A stretch of 64,000 bases of DNA, from positions 1,736,001-1,800,000 of the forward strand of contig NZ_FOZE01000002.1 in the NCBI RefSeq assembly GCF_900113225.1, given 5' to 3'. The notes beneath the pieces are model-generated. The model had not been told where the DNA came from, ran no database searches, and saw only the letters and a program-made list of their open reading frames with translations. Positions within the stretch are counted from its first letter, which is position 1. Each line of letters begins with the position of its first letter. Shown one piece after another: positions 47,493 through 54,956 of this stretch. Both the position numbers and the translations under genes were made by a program. The DNA comes from Mitsuaria sp. PDC51. GTDB taxonomy: Bacteria > Pseudomonadota > Gammaproteobacteria > Burkholderiales > Burkholderiaceae_C.

Positions 47493-48371
47493 ATGAACGT
47501 CGTCATCGTCGAAGGGTCCATCACCATCCGGGCGCAACTGCAGGCGCTGCTGGCGCGAGAACGCCGGATCCAGGTGGTGGGCGAGGCGGCTTGCGAGGCC
47601 TCCGCGATCGAGACGATCACCCGGACCCAGCCCGACGTGGTGGTGATGGACCTGGCGCTGCAACCCGGCAGCGGGCTGCGGGTGCTGAGGGCGATCCGGC
47701 AGCTGGGCATCGGCGCGCGGGCGATCGTGCTGAGCAACAGCTATTACGAGGACATGCGGCGCGCCTGCGCCGAGCACGGCATCTCCGGCTTCTTCGACAA
47801 GGGCACCCAGGCCGAGGAGGTGCTGGCGCTGCTGCAGGGCTGGCTGCCGCCGCTGCGGGCGGACGAGCCGGCGCGGCAGGCGGCCGTCGACGGGCTGGAC
47901 CTGCCGCCGCGCGGCCACTCCGCCTTCGACGAACTGGCCGACCTGGCTTGCGACATCAGCGGCGGCGCGATGGCCGCGGTCGGCCTGGTGGATGGCGAGC
48001 AGCTGCGGCTGATCGGCACCTCCGGCCTGCCGCTGCGGACGATGCCGCGCGCACGTGGCTTGTGCTCGCACGTGATGCATCACGGCGGACTGCAGGAGGT
48101 GCCGGACACCTGGCACGACAGCCGCTTCCTCGACCACCCGCTGGTGCAGGGCGCGCCGTATGTGCGCTTCTATGCGTCGGTGCCGCTGTCGCTGTCCACC
48201 GGCGAGGTCGTCGGCAGCCTGTGCGTGATGGACCGCCTGCCGCGGCGCCTGCGCGAGCGCCAGCGCGAGTCGCTGGTGACGCTGTCGCGCTGCGCGATCA
48301 ATGAGCTCGAGGCCCGCCGGCGCGAGCCGCGCCACATCGACCAGGCGATCAGCGCCGCGATGACGCTCTGA
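47493..48371 (+). CDS. response regulator with REC-GAF architecture
   Basis: A 292-residue protein. The receiver (about 1-120) keeps the phospho-acceptor Asp53 (VVVMDLALQPG) and a Lys (FFDKGTQ), but the acidic pocket is reduced to one Glu (VVIVEGSITIR). A GAF domain follows (about 145-280), with SRFLDHPLVQGAPYVRFYAS and GSLCVMDRLPRRL. There is no DNA-binding or enzymatic output. GGGAG lies before the ATG. The GAF domain closely resembles that of the diguanylate cyclase at 27328. Placed between mnmA and nudJ but transcribed the other way. Confidence 0.85.
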   Translation: MNVVIVEGSITIRAQLQALLARERRIQVVGEAACEASAIETITRTQPDVVVMDLALQPGSGLRVLRAIRQLGIGARAIVLSNSYYEDMRRACAEHGISGFFDKGTQAEEVLALLQGWLPPLRADEPARQAAVDGLDLPPRGHSAFDELADLACDISGGAMAAVGLVDGEQLRLIGTSGLPLRTMPRARGLCSHVMHHGGLQEVPDTWHDSRFLDHPLVQGAPYVRFYASVPLSLSTGEVVGSLCVMDRLPRRLRERQRESLVTLSRCAINELEARRREPRHIDQAISAAMTL

Positions 48372-48395
48372 GCGCGATCGCGGCGCCGGCCGCGC

Positions 48396-48890
48396 TCAAT
48401 GCGGCCAGGCGCGCGGCGCGTACAGCGACGGGTGGGCCGCGACGGCCTCCAGCGGCAGCCGGCGGCCGGCGGCGTGGTCCTCGATGCACTGCAGGATCAG
48501 CGGGCTGCGATGGCGGTCGCGGCTGGCGCGGATCTCGTCCAGCGTCAGCCAGAGGGTGCGCTGGATCGGTTCGTCGAAGGGGCGGCCGGGGATCTGGTCG
48601 CCGACCCGGCCGGTGAAGGCCAGTCGCACGTAGGTCACGTCGTCGCCGCGGTCCGGGCGCAGGAAACGCGACATGTAGACGCCGAGGAAGGCGTCCGGCG
48701 TGAACGGCCGGGCGGTTTCCTCGAGGACTTCGCGTTTGACCGCGTCGATCGCGGACTCGGCCTGCTCCAGATGGCCGGCGGGATTGTTGAGCAGCAGGCC
48801 GTCGCGGGTGAGCTCCTCGACCAGCAGGTAGCGGCCGTCCTGCTCGATCACGGCGGCGACGGTGACGCTGGGCTTGAATCGTTCGGTCAT
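48396..48890 (-). CDS. nudJ: NUDIX hydrolase NudJ-like
   Basis: A 164-residue hydrolase closely resembling E. coli NudJ (YmfB), a (di)phosphatase acting on thiamine and nucleoside pyrophosphates. FKPSVTVAAVIEQDGRYLLVEE matches the NudJ start, NNPAGHLEQAES leads into the Nudix box with REVLEE (53-58), and RSPLILQCIEDHAAGRRLPLE matches the NudJ C-terminus. The box reads EETA rather than EExG, a small departure. Start at 48890. The neighbourhood with mnmA supports the assignment. Confidence 0.88.
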   Translation of the reverse strand: MTERFKPSVTVAAVIEQDGRYLLVEELTRDGLLLNNPAGHLEQAESAIDAVKREVLEETARPFTPDAFLGVYMSRFLRPDRGDDVTYVRLAFTGRVGDQIPGRPFDEPIQRTLWLTLDEIRASRDRHRSPLILQCIEDHAAGRRLPLEAVAAHPSLYAPRAWPH

Positions 48891-49068
48891 GGTCCTTCCT
48901 GGGGGGCGGCTGGTCCGGCGGCAGGGGATGCCGGGGAGCGCCACCTCGATGTGGGAACGGGGCCGCATTGTGAGGGGGCCTGGTGACAGCGGCGGCGAAC
49001 AGCGACCATGCCGGCGAAAGCGTGTCCCCTGAACCCGTCGGCGCACCCGTCCGACATCGCCCAAAAGC

Positions 49069-49092
49069 AAAACCCCGGCAAGCCGGGGTTTT
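49069..49092. terminator. bidirectional rho-independent terminator
   Basis: AAAACCCCGGC (49069-49079) and GCCGGGGTTTT (49082-49092) form a perfect 11-bp stem with an AA centre, so T runs are present on both strands. It lies 21 bases past the stop of the minus-strand gene at 49114. Confidence 0.92.
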
Positions 49093-49113
49093 CTTCATTC
49101 TTCAGCGAGAGGC

Positions 49114-49596
49114 TCAGTTGCCCCGGCCGTGTCCGTGGCCGCGGTCATCGTCGCGGTCCTTGTCGTGACCGTGTCCGCGGCCGTGACCCTTGCCGGGACC
49201 GCGATCGTCATCGCGGTAATCGCGGCGGCCATCGTCGCGCCAGCGATATTCGGTGTGTTCCCGGCGGTATTGCGGGGCGTACACCTCGCGGTACCAGTTG
49301 TCCCGGACGAAATACACCGGCCGGCCGCACGCGTTGTAGCGCGCGCAGTGCTTGGCCCAGTTCTTCTCATGGCCCGGCGGCACGCGGAGATAGACCGCCG
49401 GCGCGGGCGCCGGCACCCGGGTCACCAGCACCGGCCGCTCGTACACCACCTGCGGGCGCACATTGCCGATGTCGATCTGTCCATAAAAACCCGGTTCGCC
49501 AATGCTCACCGAGACCCCCACATCGGCGGCCCGGGATGCCATCGGCATCAGGGCCACCAAGGCCAACGCACTGCTGAGGAGAATTTTCTTTGTCAT
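49114..49596 (-). CDS. small secreted protein with His/Asp/Gly-rich tail, unknown
   Basis: A 160-residue product with a signal peptide ending MASRAA (about 24). The middle part holds IGNVRPQVVYERPVLV and a PPGHEKNWAKHCARYNACGRPVYFV segment with two Cys, as in small YXWGXW-like proteins of Burkholderiales. The last 40 residues (RDDDRGPGKGHGRGHGHDKD and on) are His/Asp/Gly-rich and could bind divalent metal. AAAGGAGT precedes the ATG at 49596. Function unknown. Confidence 0.75.
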   Translation of the reverse strand: MTKKILLSSALALVALMPMASRAADVGVSVSIGEPGFYGQIDIGNVRPQVVYERPVLVTRVPAPAPAVYLRVPPGHEKNWAKHCARYNACGRPVYFVRDNWYREVYAPQYRREHTEYRWRDDGRRDYRDDDRGPGKGHGRGHGHDKDRDDDRGHGHGRGN

Positions 49597-49791
49597 GGTC
49601 TGACTCCTTTCGGTCGTCATTTAACGCCGCTTTGACTCCCTTCGACGACTCTAGTTCACCATTCGAAACAGCTTTGCCTCACATTGCTCATGGGTTTGGT
49701 TGGTGAAAACCCCAGTCGCGGGCGCGTCCCGCCCGAGGCGGTCCCCCGGTTAAGCTCGCCCGGACCCTGATTCAGGATGGAGGGATTCCAG

Positions 49792-50910
49792 ATGCTGATC
49801 GGTGTGCCGCAGGAAACCGCGGCGGGGGAAGCGCGCGTCGCCGCGACGCCGGAGACCGTCAAGAAGCTGGTCGCGCAGGGCCACACGCTGCGCGTTCAGC
49901 AAGGTGCCGGCCTGAACGCCAGCGTGACCGACGAGGCCTACGCCGCCGCCGGCGCGGAACTGGTCGGGCGCGAGGCGGCCTTCGCCTGCGACCTCGTCCT
50001 GAAGGTCCGTGCGCCGGAGCCCGGCGAGATGGCGCTCTTCAAGCCCGGCGCGGTGCTCGCCGGCATGCTCAATCCCTTCGACCGCGACGGCCTGCAGCGC
50101 CTGGCCGAGGCGCGGCTCACCGCCTTCGCGCTCGAGGCCGCGCCCCGCACCACCCGCGCGCAGAGCATGGACGTGCTCTCCAGCCAGGCCAACCTGGCCG
50201 GCTACAAAGCGGTGATGCTGGCCGCCTTCCATTACCAGCGCCTGTTCCCGATGCTGATGACCGCCGCCGGCACGATCAAGGCCGCGCGGGTCGTCGTGCT
50301 GGGCGTCGGGGTCGCCGGCCTGCAGGCGATCGCCACCGCCAAGCGGCTGGGCGCGGTCATCGAGGCCTCCGACGTCCGCCCCGCGGTGAAGGAGCAGGTC
50401 GAGTCCCTCGGCGCCAAGTTCATCGACGTGCCCTACGAGACCGACGAGGAGCGCCAGGCCGCCGAGGGCGTCGGCGGCTACGCCCGCCCGATGCCGCCGA
50501 GCTGGCTGCAGCGCCAGCAGGTGGAGGTCGCCAAGCGCGTCGCGCAGGCCGATGTCGTCGTCACCACCGCGCTGATCCCCGGACGGCCGGCGCCGGTGCT
50601 GGTGACCGAGGAGATGGTCCGCGCGATGAAGCCGGGCTCCGTCATCGTCGACATCGCGGCGCCGGCGGGCGGCAACTGCCCGCTCACCGAGCCGGGCCGG
50701 ACGGTGCGCAAGCACGGCGTGACGCTGGTGGGCGAGACCAACCTGCCGTCGCTGGTGGCGGCGGACGCGTCCGCGCTCTACGCGCGCAACGTGCTGGATT
50801 TCCTGAAGCTGGTGCTGACGAAGGAAGGCGGCTTCGCGCTGCCGGCCGACGACGACATCGTGACCGCCTGCCTCGTCGCGCACGAGGGCCAGGTGCTGCG
50901 CCAGGCCTGA
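49792..50910 (+). CDS. pntAA: NAD(P) transhydrogenase subunit alpha part 1
   Basis: NAD(H)-binding domain I of the proton-translocating transhydrogenase, 372 residues, cytoplasmic. It begins MLIGVPQETAAGEARVA, with the NAD fold VVVLGVGVAGLQAIATAKRLGA and the mobile-loop region. GGAGG lies eight bases before the ATG at 49792; the ATG at 49777 overlaps that site. The split of the alpha subunit into two genes is common in alpha- and beta-proteobacteria. First gene of a pntAA-pntAB-pntB operon. Confidence 0.95.
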   Translation: MLIGVPQETAAGEARVAATPETVKKLVAQGHTLRVQQGAGLNASVTDEAYAAAGAELVGREAAFACDLVLKVRAPEPGEMALFKPGAVLAGMLNPFDRDGLQRLAEARLTAFALEAAPRTTRAQSMDVLSSQANLAGYKAVMLAAFHYQRLFPMLMTAAGTIKAARVVVLGVGVAGLQAIATAKRLGAVIEASDVRPAVKEQVESLGAKFIDVPYETDEERQAAEGVGGYARPMPPSWLQRQQVEVAKRVAQADVVVTTALIPGRPAPVLVTEEMVRAMKPGSVIVDIAAPAGGNCPLTEPGRTVRKHGVTLVGETNLPSLVAADASALYARNVLDFLKLVLTKEGGFALPADDDIVTACLVAHEGQVLRQA

Positions 50911-50979
50911 GCGGCCACCCTGCTGGAGGCCGCGAGGCCGCATGACGACCGGGCCGCGCGCCCGCAAGGAGAGTCCCGG

Positions 50980-51309
50980 ATGGATGCCGTTTCTCCCACC
51001 CTCATCAACCTGACGATCTTCGTGCTGGCGATCTACGTCGGCTACCACGTCGTCTGGACCGTGACGCCGGCGCTGCACACGCCGCTGATGGCCGTGACCA
51101 ACGCGATCTCGGCCATCGTCATCGTCGGCGCGATGCTCGCCGCCGCGCTCACCGAGACCTCGCTGGGCAAGTTCATGGGCACCTTCGCCGTCGCGCTCGC
51201 GGCGGTCAACGTCTTCGGCGGCTTCCTCGTCACGCGGCGGATGCTGGAGATGTTCAAGAAGAAGGAGCGCAAGACTCCCGCCGATGGCCACGGCAACGCG
51301 AAGGGCTGA
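50980..51309 (+). CDS. pntAB: NAD(P) transhydrogenase subunit alpha part 2
   Basis: A 109-residue membrane subunit carrying the alpha-side helices of domain II: LINLTIFVLAIYVGYHVVW, then HTPLMAVTNAISAIVIVGAML and a third helix ending FLVTRRMLEMFKKK. The TPALHTPLMAVTNAISAIV block is diagnostic. AAGGAGAG precedes the ATG. It ends three bases before pntB starts. Confidence 0.95.
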   Translation: MDAVSPTLINLTIFVLAIYVGYHVVWTVTPALHTPLMAVTNAISAIVIVGAMLAAALTETSLGKFMGTFAVALAAVNVFGGFLVTRRMLEMFKKKERKTPADGHGNAKG

Positions 51310-51312
51310 CCG

Positions 51313-52734
51313 ATGTCGATGAATCTCGTCACCCTGCTTTACCTGATCGCGAGCGTCTGCTTCATCCAGGCGCTCAAGGGCCTCTCTCACCCGACCACCT
51401 CCATCCGCGGCAACGTCTTCGGCATGGTCGGCATGACCATCGCCGTGCTCACCACCGGCGCGCTGATCCTGAAGCTGGCCGGCGGACAGACGCTGGGGCT
51501 GGCCTATGTCCTGGGCGGCCTGGTGGTCGGCGGCGGCATCGGCACCGTCATGGCGCAGCGCGTCGAGATGACCAAGATGCCGGAGCTGGTGGCCTTCATG
51601 CACAGCATGATCGGCCTGGCGGCGGTGTGCATCGCGGTGGCCGCAGTCGTCGAGCCTCATGCCTTCGGCATCGCGCCCCGCGACGCGCCCATCCCCGGCG
51701 GCAACCGCATCGAGCTGGCCCTGGGCTGCTTCATAGGCGCGGTGACCTTCTCTGGCTCGGTCATCGCCTTCGGCAAGCTCAGCGGCAAGTACAAGTTCCG
51801 CCTGTTCCAGGGCGCGCCGGTCACCTTCCCCGGGCAGCACTGGCTCAACCTGGCACTGGGCCTGGCGGCGGTGTTCTTCATCTTCGGCTTCTGGCACTCG
51901 CAGAGCGCGATGGACTTCCTGCTGGTCGCGGCGCTGGGCTTCGTGCTGGGCGTGCTGCTGATCATCCCGATCGGCGGCGCCGACATGCCGGTCGTCGTGT
52001 CGATGCTCAACAGCTACTCCGGCTGGGCCGCGGCGGGCATCGGCTTCTCGCTCAACAACAGCATGCTGATCATCGCGGGCTCGCTGGTGGGCAGCTCGGG
52101 CGCGATCCTGAGCTACATCATGTGCAAGGCGATGAACCGCTCGTTCTTCAACGTGATCCTGGGCGGCTTCGGCGCCGAGGGCACCGCCGCCGCCGGGGCC
52201 GCGCAGCAGCGCAATGTGAAGAGCGGCAGCGCGGACGACGCGGCCTTCATCCTCGGCAACGCGGAGAGCGTGATCATCGTCCCCGGCTACGGCCTGGCGG
52301 TGGCGCGCGCGCAGCATGCGGTCAAGGAGCTCGCGCAGAAGCTGATCGAGAAGGGCGTCACCGTCCGCTATGCGATCCATCCGGTGGCGGGTCGTATGCC
52401 GGGTCACATGAACGTACTGCTCGCCGAGGCCGAGGTGCCCTACGACCAGGTCCATGAGATGGAGGACATCAACGCCGAGTTCGGCCAGACCGACGTGGCC
52501 ATCATCCTCGGCGCGAACGATGTGGTGAACCCGGCCGCGCTGCAGAAGGGCAGCGCGATCTACGGCATGCCGATCCTGGAGGCCTACAAGGCGCGCACCG
52601 TCATCGTCAACAAGCGGTCGATGGCGGCCGGGTATGCGGGCCTGGACAACGAACTCTTCTACATGGACAAGACCATGATGGTCTTCGGTGATGCGAAGAA
52701 GGTGGTCGAGGACATGGTCAAGGCGGTGGAGTGA
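51313..52734 (+). CDS. pntB: NAD(P) transhydrogenase subunit beta
   Basis: 473 residues. About nine helices form the rest of proton channel domain II, including the HSMIGLAAV segment with the conserved His. They are followed by the NADP(H)-binding domain III (about 290-473; IVPGYGLAVARAQHAV, MPGHMNVLLAEAEVPYD, VVNPAA, KRSMAAGYAGLDNELFY). Complete and of usual length. The enzyme uses the proton gradient to make NADPH from NADH. Confidence 0.96.
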   Translation: MSMNLVTLLYLIASVCFIQALKGLSHPTTSIRGNVFGMVGMTIAVLTTGALILKLAGGQTLGLAYVLGGLVVGGGIGTVMAQRVEMTKMPELVAFMHSMIGLAAVCIAVAAVVEPHAFGIAPRDAPIPGGNRIELALGCFIGAVTFSGSVIAFGKLSGKYKFRLFQGAPVTFPGQHWLNLALGLAAVFFIFGFWHSQSAMDFLLVAALGFVLGVLLIIPIGGADMPVVVSMLNSYSGWAAAGIGFSLNNSMLIIAGSLVGSSGAILSYIMCKAMNRSFFNVILGGFGAEGTAAAGAAQQRNVKSGSADDAAFILGNAESVIIVPGYGLAVARAQHAVKELAQKLIEKGVTVRYAIHPVAGRMPGHMNVLLAEAEVPYDQVHEMEDINAEFGQTDVAIILGANDVVNPAALQKGSAIYGMPILEAYKARTVIVNKRSMAAGYAGLDNELFYMDKTMMVFGDAKKVVEDMVKAVE

Positions 52735-52800
52735 CCGAGGGGTGTGAGGCGGTGTGGTGCGATCCGCGCGATCGGCGCGTGGCCGTCCTCCCCGGCTAGT

Positions 52801-52825
52801 TTCAGTAGGACACCTACCGACTGAA
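52801..52825. promoter_or_regulatory. candidate operator upstream of the adhesin-like gene
   Basis: A 25-base interrupted dyad. Outer arms TTCAGT (52801-52806) and ACTGAA (52820-52825) enclose AGG-ACA-CCT, so GTAGG-ACA-CCTAC is also symmetrical. It lies 95 bases before the start of the proline-stalk protein and after the pntB stop. Confidence 0.5.
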
Positions 52826-52919
52826 GGGGAAGGCGTCCAAGCGCACCACCGCTGAAGGTCGATGCGCATCCGAGTGCGCTTGAACAGACTGCGAGGCTTT
52901 CCATCGCCGTCTGTTTGCC

Positions 52920-54815
52920 ATGACCACTCCCTCCGATCCGTTGTCCCGTGTCCGTGCCGTGATGTCGCCGGCGCCAGGGGGCGATGCGCCATCGCGCCGT
53001 CGTCGCGACGAGGACGACCTCGACGCAGCGCCGCCCGCTGACCCGGATGCGCCCGCGCGCGATGGCGCGCCGCCGCCACCCGCCACGCCGGCAGAGCCCA
53101 CGGAGCCGCCAGCTGCGGACGCCGGCGCGCCGGTGAAGGCGGATGCCGATGGCGCCGACGCGTCGCGCGCCGATCGCTCCAGCGCGCTGCTGGCCTCGGG
53201 ACTCGGCCTGCTCGGCGTGGGCGGCGCGGCCAGCGTCGCGGTGGCCGCCGCGGGCGGCTCGAGCAGCAAGCCGCCCGTGGCCGAGGTGGAGCGACCGAAG
53301 CCCGAGACGCCCAAGCCGGAACGCCCCGAGCAGGAGCAGCCCGGACCGGAGCAGCCGAAGCCCGAAGCCCCAGGGCCCGAGCAGCCGAAACCCGAAGGGC
53401 CGAAGCCGGAGAAGCCCGAATCGGAGTCCCCGAAGCCCGAGCAACCCAAGCCCGAGCAACCCAGGCCCGAGCAACCCAGGCCCGAGCAACCCAGGCCCGA
53501 ACAGCCAAAACCGGAAGAGCCAAAGCCGGAAGAGCCCCAGCCCGAGCGACCGAAGCCCGAGGAGCCCAAGCCGGAGCCCGAGCAACCGAAGCCGGAGGGG
53601 CCCAAGCCCGAGCAGCCGAAACCCGAAGAGCCCAAGCCCGAGCAACCGAAACCGGAACAACCCGGTGGCACCGACCCTGAGCCGAACCCCGACGTCCCCG
53701 CGCCGCAGCCGCGCCTGGTGATGGACACCGGCGTGTCGGACCACGACGGCATCACCTCGCGCGCGGACGTCCAGGTCGACGCCCTCCTGGGCAGCGGCCG
53801 CTGGCGCTACAGCCTCGACGGCGGCGAGTCCTGGGTCGCGGGCAGCGGCGATCGCATCACGGCCGCGGCCTTCGGCGCGGACGGCCGCAAGGACCTGATC
53901 GTCGAGCAGTTCGATGCGCAGGGCCACCGCAGCGTCTCGAGCCGGCTGTCGTTCGAGCTCGACACGCAGGCGCCGGCGGGGTTGGCGCCCTCGGCGCCGG
54001 CCAATGGCTGGCTGGGCCGCGACGGCGACATCCATGTCGGCCGCCTGGACCGCGACGCGCACTGGCAGTACAGCCTCGACGGCACGACCTGGCGCCCCGG
54101 CACCGGCGGCGGGCTGCGCGGCGCCGAGGTCGGCCAGGAGGGCGAGCAGCAGATCTGGCTGCGCCAGGTCGACCTGGCGGGCAACGCGAGCGAGGCGAGT
54201 CGCGTCACCGTGAACGTGGACCTCACCCCGCCGAAGGGCGCGCTGATCCGGCTGCCGGTCGACCCCCCGATCGACGGCCCGTTCACCACCGCTCCGCACA
54301 TGAAGCACGGGACCATCGACGTGGCGGCCATGGACGGCTGGGCCTACAGCTGGGACGGCCAGTCCTGGCTGACCAATGCCGACCATGGGCGCAGCGTCAG
54401 CACCGCGGGGCTCAAGGACGGGGCGCACACGCTGCAGGTCCGTCAGCAGGACCTGGCCGGCAACGTGACGATCACCGAGCGGTCGTTCACGCTGGACACC
54501 GTCAAGCCCGTCGCGCCGACGGTGCAGCTGGTCAACGACACCGGCTACTGGAACAACGACAGGATCACCTCCGACGGCACCCTGCGCCTGGGCAAGCTCG
54601 AGCCCAACGCGGAGTGGTGGCTGAAGGTCACCGTCAACGGCAAGGAGTACTACCAGGGCGGCAAGGGCCACACGATCACCACCGCGGACATGGGGCTGCC
54701 GGCCGGCACGGCGGGCCAGGTCGAGGTCTTCGTCCAGCAGGTGGACCTGGCCGGCAACCAGAGCCTCCCGGCCCACTTTCAGTTCGAGCTCTATGTCCAG
54801 AGCGCCGTGATCTGA
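52920..54815 (+). CDS. proline-rich-stalk, Ig-like repeat surface protein
   Basis: A 631-residue protein of adhesin-like build. Residues 1-85 are charged and Pro/Ala-rich. A hydrophobic Gly/Ala segment (about 87-113, LLASGLGLLGVGGAASVAVAAAGG) resembles the N-terminal linker of large BapA/LapA-type adhesins. Residues about 118-255 are a KPEQPKPE repeat stalk. From about 260 to the end are three to four Ig-like repeats with recurring WRYSLDGG(E/T)W and VDLAGN signatures. No signal peptide, RTX repeats or LPXTG-like end is seen, so the export route is unclear. Function inferred as surface attachment. Confidence 0.7.
   Translation: MTTPSDPLSRVRAVMSPAPGGDAPSRRRRDEDDLDAAPPADPDAPARDGAPPPPATPAEPTEPPAADAGAPVKADADGADASRADRSSALLASGLGLLGVGGAASVAVAAAGGSSSKPPVAEVERPKPETPKPERPEQEQPGPEQPKPEAPGPEQPKPEGPKPEKPESESPKPEQPKPEQPRPEQPRPEQPRPEQPKPEEPKPEEPQPERPKPEEPKPEPEQPKPEGPKPEQPKPEEPKPEQPKPEQPGGTDPEPNPDVPAPQPRLVMDTGVSDHDGITSRADVQVDALLGSGRWRYSLDGGESWVAGSGDRITAAAFGADGRKDLIVEQFDAQGHRSVSSRLSFELDTQAPAGLAPSAPANGWLGRDGDIHVGRLDRDAHWQYSLDGTTWRPGTGGGLRGAEVGQEGEQQIWLRQVDLAGNASEASRVTVNVDLTPPKGALIRLPVDPPIDGPFTTAPHMKHGTIDVAAMDGWAYSWDGQSWLTNADHGRSVSTAGLKDGAHTLQVRQQDLAGNVTITERSFTLDTVKPVAPTVQLVNDTGYWNNDRITSDGTLRLGKLEPNAEWWLKVTVNGKEYYQGGKGHTITTADMGLPAGTAGQVEVFVQQVDLAGNQSLPAHFQFELYVQSAVI
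53287..53670 (+). repeat. tandem repeats coding the KPEQPKPE stalk
   Basis: Repeated 12-18 base units such as CCCGAGCAACCCAAG and CCCGAGCAACCCAGG, with three near-identical 15-base copies around 53455-53505, encode the Pro-Glu-Lys stalk. Recent expansions are visible as exact copies; slippage could change stalk length in frame. Confidence 0.85.
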
Positions 54816-54821
54816 AGCGGA

Positions 54822-54857
54822 CGGGACAACGCCGCCCCTAGGTCCAAGGTTGTCCCG
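54822..54857 (+). terminator. stem-loop after the surface-protein gene
   Basis: CGGGACAAC (54822-54830) pairs with GTTGTCCCG (54849-54857) over nine bases; the 18-base loop contains the palindrome CCTAGG. No T tract follows, so it may be a rho-assisted terminator or a regulatory site for the downstream kinase gene rather than an intrinsic terminator. Confidence 0.45.
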
Positions 54858-54956
54858 CCCCGCCCCTTGACCTAGCATCGGCCGCGCCGGTTCCATCGGG
54901 CCGGCGTTCCTTTTGGCGATGCCGTGGGGGGCCACTTGGCGGTATGGACTCGCGCG

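Noticed and set aside
53287-53670. Repeats in the adhesin gene as a possible CRISPR or VNTR locus outside genes
   Set aside because: They lie in a continuous reading frame that encodes the Pro-Glu-Lys stalk; no unique spacers.
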